Shown here in pieces: positions 1 through 6,775 of a DNA stretch of 10,000 nt. Position numbers and translations under genes: made by a program. The stretch's first letter is position 1. Each line of letters starts with the position of its first letter. Under the pieces are notes generated by a model that worked only from the letters and a program-made list of their open reading frames with translations, did no database searches and was not told the origin of the DNA. The DNA lies in NCBI GenBank assembly GCA_012295275.1, contig CM022675.1:3756746-3766745 (forward strand), written 5' to 3'. Source of the DNA: Chrysomallon squamiferum. Its lineage: Eukaryota > Mollusca > Gastropoda > Neomphalida > Peltospiridae.

Positions 1-768
1 CCGTTTTATTTCTCCTTATTTCAACTTTTTTTTTTTATGTCAGATCTCATCAGCGAGAAAGTAACCACTGCTTTTAACCTTAATTCTATGTAAATTACTC
101 TCCCGCTTAACGATACCTCACTTCACTATCGGAAGTTTTCGAACCAATTACATCTTTAATCTGAGGTATTATTGTAGTATGGTTATCGCTTATCGCATAA
201 AGTATGCAAATATGACAAATATCGAAATAATCTATGTATCAAATATAGTGAATGTAAATAATTAAAAAAGAAGGTATTTATCTAAAAGTATTCCCAATGA
301 TTTGGTCCTTCGTATAAACTTTTTCAGTCATAGCCAAAGTATTTGCAGGTCATAATATCTTTAGTGTACATACTATGTCACATATATTGTATAATATGTG
401 CACAATCTGAATATGTCTGTGTGCATAACGTAAATATGATCAGTAACATATATCGTGTACATGTTTAAGCTGAATACGGTTGAATTCGAAAAGTTAATGA
501 TAAATGTAAGGTTCAAATATTCTATTTACTGAATATAAGTAAATTACTCATATGTAAAATATGTTTTGTTAAAAATTATATTTGCTGAATTAGTTATTTA
601 TAATATTTTTGTCGTATTCTCTTACAGAAGCAAGCAATTTTTCTTTTCTTTCATTCTTTTTTCGTTTTGTTTTTTAATAGATAGATGAAATTGATGTAAA
701 ATTGTTTATTATTGGTTGCTTGTTTTGTAACGGAAATGAAATGTTTATGAATTAGAAATGACCAGTTT
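1..768. other. AT-rich anonymous spacer
   Basis: No open frame of note and no recognisable element. It contains an 11-base T run at 26-36 and a small possible hairpin with 7-bp arms (CACATAT at 379-385, ATATGTG at 394-400). Sequence complexity is ordinary and stops are frequent in all frames. It is best read as intergenic or intronic DNA. Confidence 0.7.
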
Positions 769-791
769 AAAAAAAAAAAAAAAAAAAAAAA

Positions 792-830
<39 letters not shown>

Positions 831-978
831 GTAACAGTAATTATAATAAGAAGAATAAGAAGAATAACAATAATAATAATAACAACAATAATAATAGTAA
901 TAATATTATAATAATAATAATAATAATGTTGATGATGATAATTATGATGATGATAATGAGAAGGAGGAAGATGATGAA
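769..978. repeat. Poly(A) run followed by AAT/ATG trinucleotide repeats
   Basis: An uninterrupted run of 24 A (769-792) passes into TAA/AAT repeats broken by AGT and AAC units, then into ATG/ATT units and an AAG-AGG-ATG end near 975. The plus strand is nearly free of C. A poly(A) stretch that decays into AAT units is often a retroposon tail, but no element body is recognisable upstream, so that origin is only a possibility. The open frame here (Asn, Ile and Met runs) is a repeat artefact. Confidence 0.85.
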
Positions 979-1157
979 ATAATGAAAAAGTAACAAATCA
1001 ACAACAAAAGTGAATGCTTATTCTGCTTTCGGTTGATGTTATAATCGATTTAGGAACAATGCGCTCCCCCTCTGAATGTTAGAAAGAAACCAGATGTATG
1101 CACAGGCCAAGTTCATTATATACAGAGGTAATCAGGTATTGCGGTAAACCAGATTTT

Positions 1158-1203
1158 TCTACGAAATGGGAATTCTACGAACTGGGAATCTACCAAATGG
1201 GAA
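1158..1203. repeat. Three-copy 15-bp minisatellite
   Basis: Three adjacent copies of TCTACGAAATGGGAA-like units lie at 1158-1172, 1174-1188 and 1189-1203. One extra T separates the first two. Copy 2 differs by one base (ACTGGG for AATGGG in the core). Copy 3 has TACC for TACG. The unit is a multiple of three and so stays open in translation, but no protein function can be inferred. Confidence 0.8.
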
Positions 1204-1393
1204 GACACCATAAAAGCGAGTGTTTTTATCTGCTGCCAATAAACACATCGCATCTTTCGATACCCAGACGTGTTGTCTTTGTAGCAACACAGAGTCAGAC
1301 TCAGCTTCAACGTCTGCTTCAGGTTTGTCTCGTGCCAGGCCTGGTTTGCCTTGTTCTGGGTTTAAACAAACATCTTTATTCTTTTCTCTTGAC

Positions 1394-1418
1394 AACACGA
1401 CTGGGCCGGTGTCGTGTT
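1394..1418. other. Perfect 8-bp inverted repeat (hairpin)
   Basis: AACACGAC (1394-1401) and GTCGTGTT (1411-1418) are perfect reverse complements around a 9-nt loop, TGGGCCGGT. It is one of the more stable short hairpins in the window because it contains four G:C pairs and sits in a balanced-composition segment. It lies just upstream of the LINE coding fragment. A structural role in the element's RNA is possible but unsupported. Confidence 0.6.
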
Positions 1419-1430
1419 ACAAAGCTGAGT

Positions 1431-1639
1431 TTGCAAGAGTGGCAGTCCTCCTACACACAGTACGGGAAGGATGAACTAGTTACACTCGTATCAGTCAAAC
1501 TTGTTCTTTTATCTTGAAGAAAGATTCTTCGCCTCAGTGTGGGCACTGTCACAGTACTTTGACTGTTCACCACGTTTTGGTGGAATGCAGTCATTTTGAT
1601 GATACAAGGAAGACATATTTGGTAGATATGATGGGGTAG
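1431..1639 (+). mobile_element. Degraded C-terminal end of a non-LTR retrotransposon (LINE) ORF2, probably I/Nimb-like
   Basis: In an intact element this region would be the tail of the endonuclease/reverse-transcriptase polyprotein, which copies the element into new genomic sites. Two frames carry the signal. The frame read from 1431 gives LQEWQSSYTQYGKDELVTL, resembling the linker that follows the RNase H domain (W-x-SS...R-K-x-E-V). From about 1484 the match moves to another frame: TRISQTCSFILKKDSSPQ and then a CCHC zinc-knuckle. The knuckle is Cys at 1538 and 1547 (C-x2-C), the words LTVHHVLVEC, His at 1571 and Cys at 1586 (H-x4-C), then a basic/aromatic tail (DDTRKTYL) ending at TAG 1637-1639. 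Known elements have an R-L-R-I-G-H-T-R-x-T-H-S type motif here. A few of those residues seem deleted, which explains the frame change. The knuckle frame also has a TGA at 1472-1474. It is a dead remnant. Class assignment is from memory of the family pattern. Confidence 0.8.
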
Positions 1640-2020
1640 AATTGATCAGATTCCACGCGAATCTTTTATTATTATTGTTAATGGAAACCCTTTTCAATTA
1701 TAATAAATTTTATATCGCACATTCTGGTGAAAGCCAGTCATCGCAAAGAAACTAGAAAATAAATAATTGGTGAAAGAAATGTGAGAAGATTATTTCAGTT
1801 CCATCAGCAACGTAACATTTTTTGCTGTTTCCACGTGATAAAGGTTTTTAATTCTCAGTTGTAATTTGTCATATCTGAATTTTATGCCGTTATTTACATT
1901 GTGTTTTGTTTTAAGTGTTTAATTTCAATATTGATGTTGACCGTCCTTAACATTTGATCTTACCAGTTTCACATCCAACACTCGATGTATTTTTCCAGCT
2001 GGAATGTGCATACTGACACA
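1640..2020. other. Spacer, possibly LINE 3' flank
   Basis: AT-rich sequence of ordinary complexity directly after the LINE stop. It begins with a short TTATTATTATT stretch near 1666-1676 and has AATAAA-like words near 1700 and 1759. These could be part of the element's 3' untranslated region, but no poly(A) end or target-site duplication is clear, so the 3' boundary of the element is unknown. Confidence 0.5.
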
Positions 2021-2286
2021 TACACACACATAGATACATACACACAAATATACATATATACATACATACATATACATATATATATAAATACATATCCACA
2101 GACTTAGAGAGAGAGATAGAGATAAATGAATCAATGAATAAATAAATAAACGAACGAACATATATAGATATATAGATAGAGACAGACATATATACATAAA
2201 TACAAACGTACATACCTACCTACATAAATACATACATAAGTACGTACGTAGTACGTCCATATGTACATACATATTCATATATATTC
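2021..2286. repeat. Mixed tetranucleotide microsatellite field (TACA, CACA, GATA, AATA, ACGT-type)
   Basis: Short interrupted runs follow one another: CA/TACA (2021-2095), GAGA/GATA (2105-2125), AATG then AATA then AACG (about 2126-2160), TATA/GATA (2160-2185), then TACA, TACC and ACGT units. Successive units usually differ by one base. The minus-strand open frames (Tyr, Ile, Cys, Val and Ser rich) are repeat artefacts. Confidence 0.85.
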
Positions 2287-2427
<141 letters not shown>

Positions 2428-2432
2428 TATAT

Positions 2433-2452
2433 ATGTATGTATGTATGTATGT
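2433..2452. repeat. (ATGT)5 microsatellite
   Basis: Five ATGT units close the compound repeat block just before a return to non-repetitive sequence. They are separated from the TA run by a short GAATATAT spacer. Confidence 0.85.
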
Positions 2453-2483
2453 TTCTCTGATTCTATACTGTATTTATTTGTAA

Positions 2484-2582
2484 GTGCTCGGGCGCGCTCC
2501 CGCGTGCGCGCTCGCGCGTGTGTGGGTGTGTTACGTCTACGAGCGGGTATGAAACTTCACAGGAGCCGGACGCTGTGAGCAC
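2484..2582. other. GC-rich alternating purine/pyrimidine patch
   Basis: This is the only strongly GC-rich stretch in the window. It runs GGCGCGCTCCCGCGTGCGCG at 2491-2510, then CTCGCGCGTG and TGTGGGTGTG up to 2530. Most steps alternate between purine and pyrimidine (CG, GC, TG), the base pattern that favours left-handed Z-DNA. It is bounded by a 6-bp inverted repeat (GTGCTC 2484-2489, GAGCAC 2577-2582). It may be the remnant of a GT/CG microsatellite rather than a promoter CpG island, as it is short and has no gene beside it. Confidence 0.6.
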
Positions 2583-2900
2583 ATTTGTTATTTTAATTCT
2601 GTCATTAATCATGCAAACAAGACCAGTGTAATATTAACAACGACAAAAACAGAGGTTGTCCTGCCCAGGGGAAATCAAACAAAAAAGGGAGCTTGTTTGC
2701 TGTGCAAACATTTGTCGACAGTGATGTATGAATTGTAGGTGACAGAATCGTACACGTTTTGGCTTCAGTTGAATCATTTCATAGAAATAAAGAAATTCGT
2801 TTCGTTTTTGCTTTTGTTCCAGTTTTTGTAAAAACAAAGTATCAAATGAACAGGTCTTTTTAAAAAAAAATAATAATAAAATAAAACCATTTGAGAAATC
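2583..2900. other. Non-repetitive spacer with a small hairpin
   Basis: Ordinary-complexity sequence with a 7-bp hairpin, TGTTTGC (2694-2700), loop TGT, GCAAACA (2704-2710). A minus-strand open frame of 67 codons lies at 2634-2837 but its product resembles no family I know, so I do not call a gene. The last 40 bases are A-rich (AATAATAATAAAATAAAA). Confidence 0.6.
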
Positions 2901-3015
2901 ATTTATTTATTTATTTATTTGTTTGTTTGTTCGTTCGTTTGTTTGTTTGTTTGTTTGTTTGTTTATTTATTAATTTATTTATTTATTTATAATTATTATT
3001 ATTATTATTATTATT

Positions 3016-3048
<33 letters not shown>

Positions 3049-3235
3049 CTTCTTCTTCTTCTTCTTCTTCATCTTCTTATTCATCTTCTTTTTCTTCTTC
3101 TTCTTATTATTGTTTTTATTATCGCTATTGTTGTTATTATTTATTTATTCATTCATTTATTTAATATTTATTTATTCATTTATTTAATTATTTATCTATC
3201 TGCCCGTCTATCTATTTATTAATATTGTCTGGTTC
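2901..3235. repeat. T-rich compound microsatellite: TTTA, TTTG, TTA, TTG, TTC
   Basis: Units succeed one another with single-base changes. ATTT runs at 2901-2920, GTTT with two GTTC units at 2921-2964, TTTA at about 2965-2990 and ATT at about 2992-3018. Ten GTT units follow (3019-3048), then CTT from 3049 to 3070, then mixed ATC/TTC/TTA, and finally TTTA and ATCT units to about 3220. The Cys-then-Ser poly-amino-acid ORF over this block is an artefact of GTT/CTT read in the TGT/TCT frame. Confidence 0.95.
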
Positions 3236-3554
3236 TAGTTAATACTCTAAACACATTACATACACAAACGTATTTTTTCCTAAAAAACACGAGTACGGTT
3301 AATTAGTCAGGTCAATTAATTCAAATGCGCATGTCCTCTTTAATATAGTGTAATACCGTTAAACCATTAATTTCGTTGTCAAGACATAATTCTTATAAAT
3401 GTTATTGTGAACTCTCACGAATTAATCGCTAAACAGATCGCTCGAGGGGATAGTGCGGACTAAGGTATTAACTCTGACAGGATTTATCGGTTTTTCATTC
3501 AAGGCTGGTAGCAAAAAGAAGAATACAAACTGATGGATTCTACTGGTAACTGGG
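3236..3554. other. Non-repetitive AT-rich spacer
   Basis: No gene or element is recognised. Stops occur in all frames and there is no long inverted or direct repeat. A minus-strand open frame extends into it from the neighbouring A-rich tract, but only because that tract reads as poly-Phe. Confidence 0.6.
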
Positions 3555-3586
<32 letters not shown>

Positions 3587-3640
3587 AAATATAAAAAAAT
3601 AGAAAAAAAATATAAAAAAATATAATAAAAAAATAGAAAA
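3555..3640. repeat. Poly(A)27 and A-rich decay sequence
   Basis: Twenty-seven uninterrupted A (3555-3581) are followed by A4-8 blocks separated by TAT or TAG. The form fits a retroposon poly(A) tail that has since picked up substitutions, with any inserted body to the left. No body is recognisable between 3236 and 3554. Confidence 0.85.
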
Positions 3641-3710
3641 CAAGATAAATAACTTATAATTCGATAACAAGAAATAATATTTTATAATCAATAATTTGTC
3701 ACGTATTTTA

Positions 3711-3722
3711 TCTCTCTCTCTC
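3711..3722. repeat. Short (TC)n run
   Basis: Six consecutive TC units form a minor microsatellite between the A-rich decay sequence and the AGT tract. Confidence 0.8.
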
Positions 3723-3750
3723 CGTAATTATTAATTACCTATAATTATAC

Positions 3751-4013
3751 TAGTAGTAGTAGTAATAGTAGTAATGGTAAAGGTCGTGCTAGTAGTAGTA
3801 CTAGTAGTAATCGTAACAGTAGTAGTGGTGGTAGCAATAGTAGTAACAGCAGCAGTAGCAGTAGTAATATTAGTAATGATAGTTATATAAATAGTAGTAT
3901 AGTAGTAAGTGTAGTAGTATAATAATAGTAGTGGTGACAATAGTTATTGTGGAAGTAACAGTAGTGGTTGTAGTAGTAGATGTCATAGTAGCTGTTGAAG
4001 TTGTTGTTGTAAC
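3751..4013. repeat. Imperfect (AGT)n tract
   Basis: About 260 bp are dominated by AGT units with frequent AAT, GGT, AGC, AAC and ATAT variants, ending in GTTGTTGTTGT near 4013. C is rare on this strand. The degree of interruption suggests an old tract. Minus-strand open frames through it give Thr/Ile/Tyr-rich products that I treat as artefacts. Confidence 0.9.
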
Positions 4014-4270
4014 AAAATAAATGAAGAAAAATATATAATAGAAAAAAATGCAACTGAAAAATGTCAAAAAAGAAATTCTAGCCTGACACCGAGAACGAAA
4101 TAAAAAACAAAATTAAAGGAAAATAATAAATAATATTAATAAAAATATATTAATTTATTTACAAACAGACTTGAAAGTCAATAAATATTATACTTAATGA
4201 AAAAAAAAAAAATTTATTTTTGTTCATTTTTTATTTCAAATTAAAACATTTAGTTTAATTCTTCTTCTTT
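4014..4270. other. A+T-rich spacer with short A run
   Basis: Very AT-rich sequence with a 13-base A run at 4200-4212 and several AATAATA and ATTAAT words. No gene, element boundary or RNA feature is recognised. Confidence 0.6.
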
Positions 4271-4290
4271 AAAAAAAAAAAAAAAAAAAA
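4271..4290. repeat. Poly(A)20
   Basis: A perfect 20-base A run. Together with the T run at 4489-4519 it forms an inverted homopolymer pair enclosing about 200 bp. Confidence 0.95.
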
Positions 4291-4373
4291 TTATGTCAGA
4301 TTTTCTGTCAAATTGATGTCCTTGAGACTTCATACTATCTATTAAAATATAATGGAAATAAAAACAATTTAAA

Positions 4374-4393
4374 AAGAAGAAGAAGAAGAAGAA
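4374..4393. repeat. (AAG)n trinucleotide run
   Basis: Six or so AAG units end in GAAAAAGATT. The run lies between the inverted A and T homopolymers. Confidence 0.85.
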
Positions 4394-4433
4394 AAAGATT
4401 AAGACGAAAACAGACCGCTTGTGAATACTTAAC

Positions 4434-4448
4434 AAAAGGGAGGTAACT
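4434..4448. other. AAAAGGGAGGTAACT word resembling a motif common in mollusc repeats
   Basis: The word AAAAGGGAGGTAACT is one base from AAAGGGAGATAACT. I recall that sequence as very frequent in mollusc genomic repeats. The recollection is not verifiable here, and a single 15-base word has limited weight. It may be a trace of a short transposable element in the 4291-4488 interval. Confidence 0.3.
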
Positions 4449-4479
4449 GCATATATATCTTTGTAGATACTGAACTGAA

Positions 4480-4488
<9 letters not shown>

Positions 4489-4519
<31 letters not shown>
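4489..4519. repeat. Poly(T)31
   Basis: A perfect run of 31 T. If it is a retroposon tail, the element would be on the minus strand with its body to the right (after 4519). No recognisable body is seen there. Confidence 0.95.
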
Positions 4520-4873
4520 CTGCATTAAAACGGGTTACCTACGAAAAAGGATAAAACTCGTGATCAACAACACCTAGAACTACTCATAAAGGATTAAAAC
4601 AATTTCTACCTATTTTCATGTTCCAAACCAGTTCTCCGCGACTGTTTATCGTAGACATTGGTATAACCATTTCTTTGAGAAGGTGAATAAAAAAAATCCC
4701 TTGCTGCTATGTAGTTATGTAGTTCTTGTGTATGACATCATAGATGAAAAATGAGTATGTCATTAAATAATAAATTATTTCGTTATCTTTGTTTGTGTCT
4801 CTCACTGTCTCTGTCTCTTTGAATATCTCTCATTTAAAATATCAAAGGCACAGTTAATGTTAACCTGATAGAC

Positions 4874-4875
<2 letters not shown>
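4520..4875. other. Non-repetitive spacer
   Basis: Ordinary-complexity AT-rich DNA with a short TC/TG-rich patch (CTCACTGTCTCTGTCTCTTT, 4801-4820) leading towards the GA tract. No gene, RNA or element is recognised. Confidence 0.6.

Positions 4876-4960
<85 letters not shown>
4876..4960. repeat. Perfect (GA)n tract, 85 bp
   Basis: An uninterrupted GA dinucleotide repeat of about 42 units, preceded by GACAG and followed by GGGGAACTCA. As a pure purine strand with mirror symmetry it can form triplex (H-DNA), and GA repeats are bound by GAGA-type factors in some animals. No nearby gene gives that a context here. The absence of any interruption suggests a young, variable microsatellite. Confidence 0.97.
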
Positions 4961-4963
<3 letters not shown>

Positions 4964-5165
4964 GAACTCAGAGATAAACAAGTTAATAATTTAGTGTGCG
5001 ATCAATTATTGTGACTCGGTACAAAATGTGGGCAAACATTTGATCTGTGACAGTTCAGCAAATCAGACAAGATAAACCTCGGTTTCATTAAATTAGTTTT
5101 CTCTATAATTTATTTAAAGACAGTCACTCTGGACAATATGGCGTCTATGTGTAATTTTGCTTGTT
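4961..5165. other. Non-repetitive spacer
   Basis: Ordinary-complexity sequence. It ends with the 15-mer TGTAATTTTGCTTGT (5150-5164), which recurs at 6266-6280, and then the left member of a 7-bp direct repeat. Confidence 0.6.
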
Positions 5166-5397
5166 ACACTGTTTTTTTTTTTTTTTTTTCTTTTAAGTTA
5201 TAGCATATGCGCAAGCGCTCAAACACCCACGTACCGATATGACGTAATACATCTACATTCCATGTTTTACATTTATTTTGTCATAACCGGGCAGGACCTA
5301 CCACGTGCTTTGAAATGTTACTCACAGGAAACTAACTGAAAGTGTTAATATATAAATATATAAAATTAAATTAAAAAAAAAAAAAAAAAAACACTGT
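5166..5397 (+). mobile_element. Possible small retro-inserted sequence with poly(A) end and 7-bp direct repeats
   Basis: ACACTGT occurs at 5166-5172 and again at 5391-5397. The left copy is followed at once by an 18-base T run (5172-5189, sharing its last T). The right copy is preceded at once by a 19-base A run (5373-5391). Flanking direct repeats with a poly(A) end on one side are the signature of LINE-driven retroposition, and 7 bp is at the short end for target-site duplications. The body (about 180 bp) has no RNA polymerase III box or coding match that I recognise. The T run at the opposite end is odd for a simple retrocopy. The match could be chance. Confidence 0.3.
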
Positions 5398-5674
5398 CTG
5401 GGAGTGAATAAATATGTAAATACATTTGTGAATAAATAAGTGCAGATGATAAATAAGTAAATAACAACTAACCAACTAACTAACAAACTAAATAAAATAT
5501 ATAAATGAAAAATAACTGACTAAAATAATTAATTAAATAATAATAATAATAAAAAAGAAACTAAGTAACTAACTAAATAAAAAAGTAAAATAAAATAAAT
5601 AATTTAATAACTAACTAAATATTTAAGTAAATAATAATAATGATAATGATGATGATGATAATATCAATGACAGT

Positions 5675-5675
<1 letters not shown>
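5398..5675. repeat. Cryptic AAAT/AACT/AAT simple sequence
   Basis: A loosely repetitive A-rich stretch of AATA, AACT, TAAC and AAGT units, ending in GATGATGATGAT near 5647-5658. T is moderate and G and C are scarce. No unit is repeated perfectly more than a few times. It contains many TAA stops on the plus strand and no gene. Confidence 0.75.
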
Positions 5676-5706
<31 letters not shown>

Positions 5707-5708
5707 AG
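5676..5708. repeat. (AAAG)8 microsatellite
   Basis: About eight AAAG/GAAA units run to the AGAAGAAATA boundary. The repeat sits directly beside the tRNA-like segment at 5714-5785. On the minus strand it would be the (CTTT)n tail following that segment. Confidence 0.9.
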
Positions 5709-5713
5709 AAATA

Positions 5714-5785
5714 GGCGACACGCACTGAATTCACGCAGTCATTTATGAGTCAGGTGGTCTAACCACCAACAGAACGGTCTTCGCC
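5714..5785 (-). other. 72-nt segment with weak tRNA-like features (possible decayed SINE head)
   Basis: Read on the minus strand, the segment is 72 nt long, the usual tRNA length. It starts with GGCGA and ends with TCGCC, a perfect 5-bp terminal inverted repeat placed like an acceptor stem. Eleven bases in there is a D-arm-like string, GTTCTGTTGGTGGTTAGAC (compare the common tRNA D-arm word G-T-T-C-A-G-T-T-G-G-T-T-A-G-A-A-C). The words CTCATAA and GTGAATTC follow near the positions of an anticodon loop and B-box. Against this, no proper anticodon stem forms, the T-loop is GAATTCA instead of TTCGAAT, and part of the D-arm also folds as the simple hairpin GGTGGT-CTA-ACCACC (5753-5767). It is not a functional tRNA. 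A tRNA-derived SINE remnant is possible, chance is also possible. Confidence 0.25.
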
Positions 5786-6280
5786 TCTATCCAGTCTCGA
5801 TCCTGTTTATGAATATTTTATTACACCCACAGGTACAACGACGTCGACATCATCTTATTGTGTGTGTAAATGTTGATCATCGTCCGCTGGCCTCGGGACA
5901 GTTTTGGTAATTGAACTGTCAATATGACTGGTTTGCAAACAACACCAGCACCAATGGCGAAATAATGGACACGGAATTAGCGTTTCTGTTTCAATCTCTT
6001 TTCTAATTTTCGTAATATGTAGGACAACAGTTTTGATGTTGCTGTCGTAAATCATCGACCAGGAGGCTGGTGGATCAAATCTCGTAGGGGATGTGATGTA
6101 GTATTATGGAGTTATTCCCCAAACAGTCAGTACATGTAAAGATGCGGTTTAAAGAATGTATTTCCCTCTAGACCTAATATTTCTCACTCTGTAAAATTAT
6201 CTTTATATGCATGTATATCTGTCATATTTGGAAATGAAAAATAATTTCAGAGAAATAATATACGATGTAATTTTGCTTGT
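5786..6280. other. Longest ordinary-complexity interval of the central region
   Basis: Nearly 500 bp without simple repeats and with more balanced composition. A minus-strand open frame of 66 codons (5855-6055) matches no family I recognise. A 7-bp hairpin is present: GACAGTT (5897-5903) with AACTGTC (5914-5920), loop of 10 nt. It could hold a short exon, a conserved non-coding element or an unclassified old repeat. The sequence alone does not decide. Confidence 0.5.
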
Positions 6281-6287
6281 CAAAATG

Positions 6288-6357
6288 AAAAAAAAAACAA
6301 AAAAAACACAAAAAAAAAACCACCAAAAAAAAAAAAAAAAATAAATAAATAAATAAA
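6288..6357. repeat. A-rich tract with poly(A)17 and (AAAT)n
   Basis: A runs are broken by single C residues (AAAACAAAAA, CACA, CCACC). A 17-base A run (6325-6341) and four AAAT units follow. This resembles an aged poly(A) tail. The 15-mer TGTAATTTTGCTTGT lies just upstream at 6266-6280. Confidence 0.85.
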
Positions 6358-6615
6358 CACCATTTATTTTAAAGGTTTACAAGCAAAACGTTGTTATTGG
6401 GTTTTTGCTCCCATTATATTAATAAACTACACTGTATATCATTTACTATGGCTTTAGTTTAAATTTTTTATGTTAACGATTGATTGTAATAATGTTAATC
6501 ATTATACTTAGAGAACTATATTTAAAATATTTAAAATAAACAATTAAAACAACAGCTACGACAATTAAGTAAATAAACAACAACACCTCTAGTAGTAATA
6601 CAGTAATAACTGCAT
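6358..6615. other. AT-rich spacer
   Basis: No gene or element is recognised. Short AATAAAC and TTAAAATATTTAAAAT words near 6522-6538 reflect base composition. Confidence 0.6.
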
Positions 6616-6629
6616 TGATGATGATGATG

Positions 6630-6664
<35 letters not shown>

Positions 6665-6775
6665 TTGTAGTAGTAGTAGTAGTAGTAATAGTAGTAGTAA
6701 TAGTGGTAGTGGTAGCAGTAATAGTACTGGTAGTAGAAGTAATACTAATAGTAATATTTGGCAGTAGTAGTATAG
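6616..6775. repeat. (GAT)5-(AAT)10-(AGT)n compound microsatellite
   Basis: GAT units (6616-6631) pass into AAT (6632-6662), then into AGT with AAT, GGT and AGC variants to about 6775. The 133-codon minus-strand frame spanning 6531-6932, with runs of Tyr, Thr, Val and Leu, is read from this block and its neighbour and is not a gene. Confidence 0.9.

Larger units (their letters stand above)
1040..1430. other. Anonymous segment of ordinary complexity upstream of the LINE remnant
   Basis: This stretch has a more balanced base composition than its surroundings and is open in several frames, but none gives a protein I recognise. It holds a 15-bp minisatellite, a 10-bp palindrome (CCAGGCCTGG, 1335-1344) and an 8-bp hairpin. 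Because it runs directly into the LINE fragment it may be more of the same element (a diverged part of ORF2) or an older repeat into which the fragment fell. No RNase H or reverse transcriptase motifs could be picked out by eye. Confidence 0.5.

Noticed and set aside
47-53. Minus-strand CTGATGA, the first core of a hammerhead ribozyme
   Set aside because: No stem II can be formed between it and the downstream GAAA, and the flanking helices are absent. It is a chance heptamer.
758-982. 74-codon plus-strand frame rich in Lys, Asn, Ile and Met
   Set aside because: It is a direct reading of the poly(A) and AAT/ATG repeats. It has no domain and no codon usage independent of the repeat.
1116-1398. 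Minus-strand frames of 64 and 79 codons over the segment upstream of the LINE fragment
   Set aside because: They are antisense to the LINE-side sequence and resemble no family I know. The real signal here is on the plus strand.
2919-3164. 81-codon frame with a Cys run followed by a Ser run
   Set aside because: GTT and CTT microsatellites read as TGT and TCT. It is not a cysteine-rich peptide gene: it has no signal peptide with cleavage site and no ordered Cys spacing.
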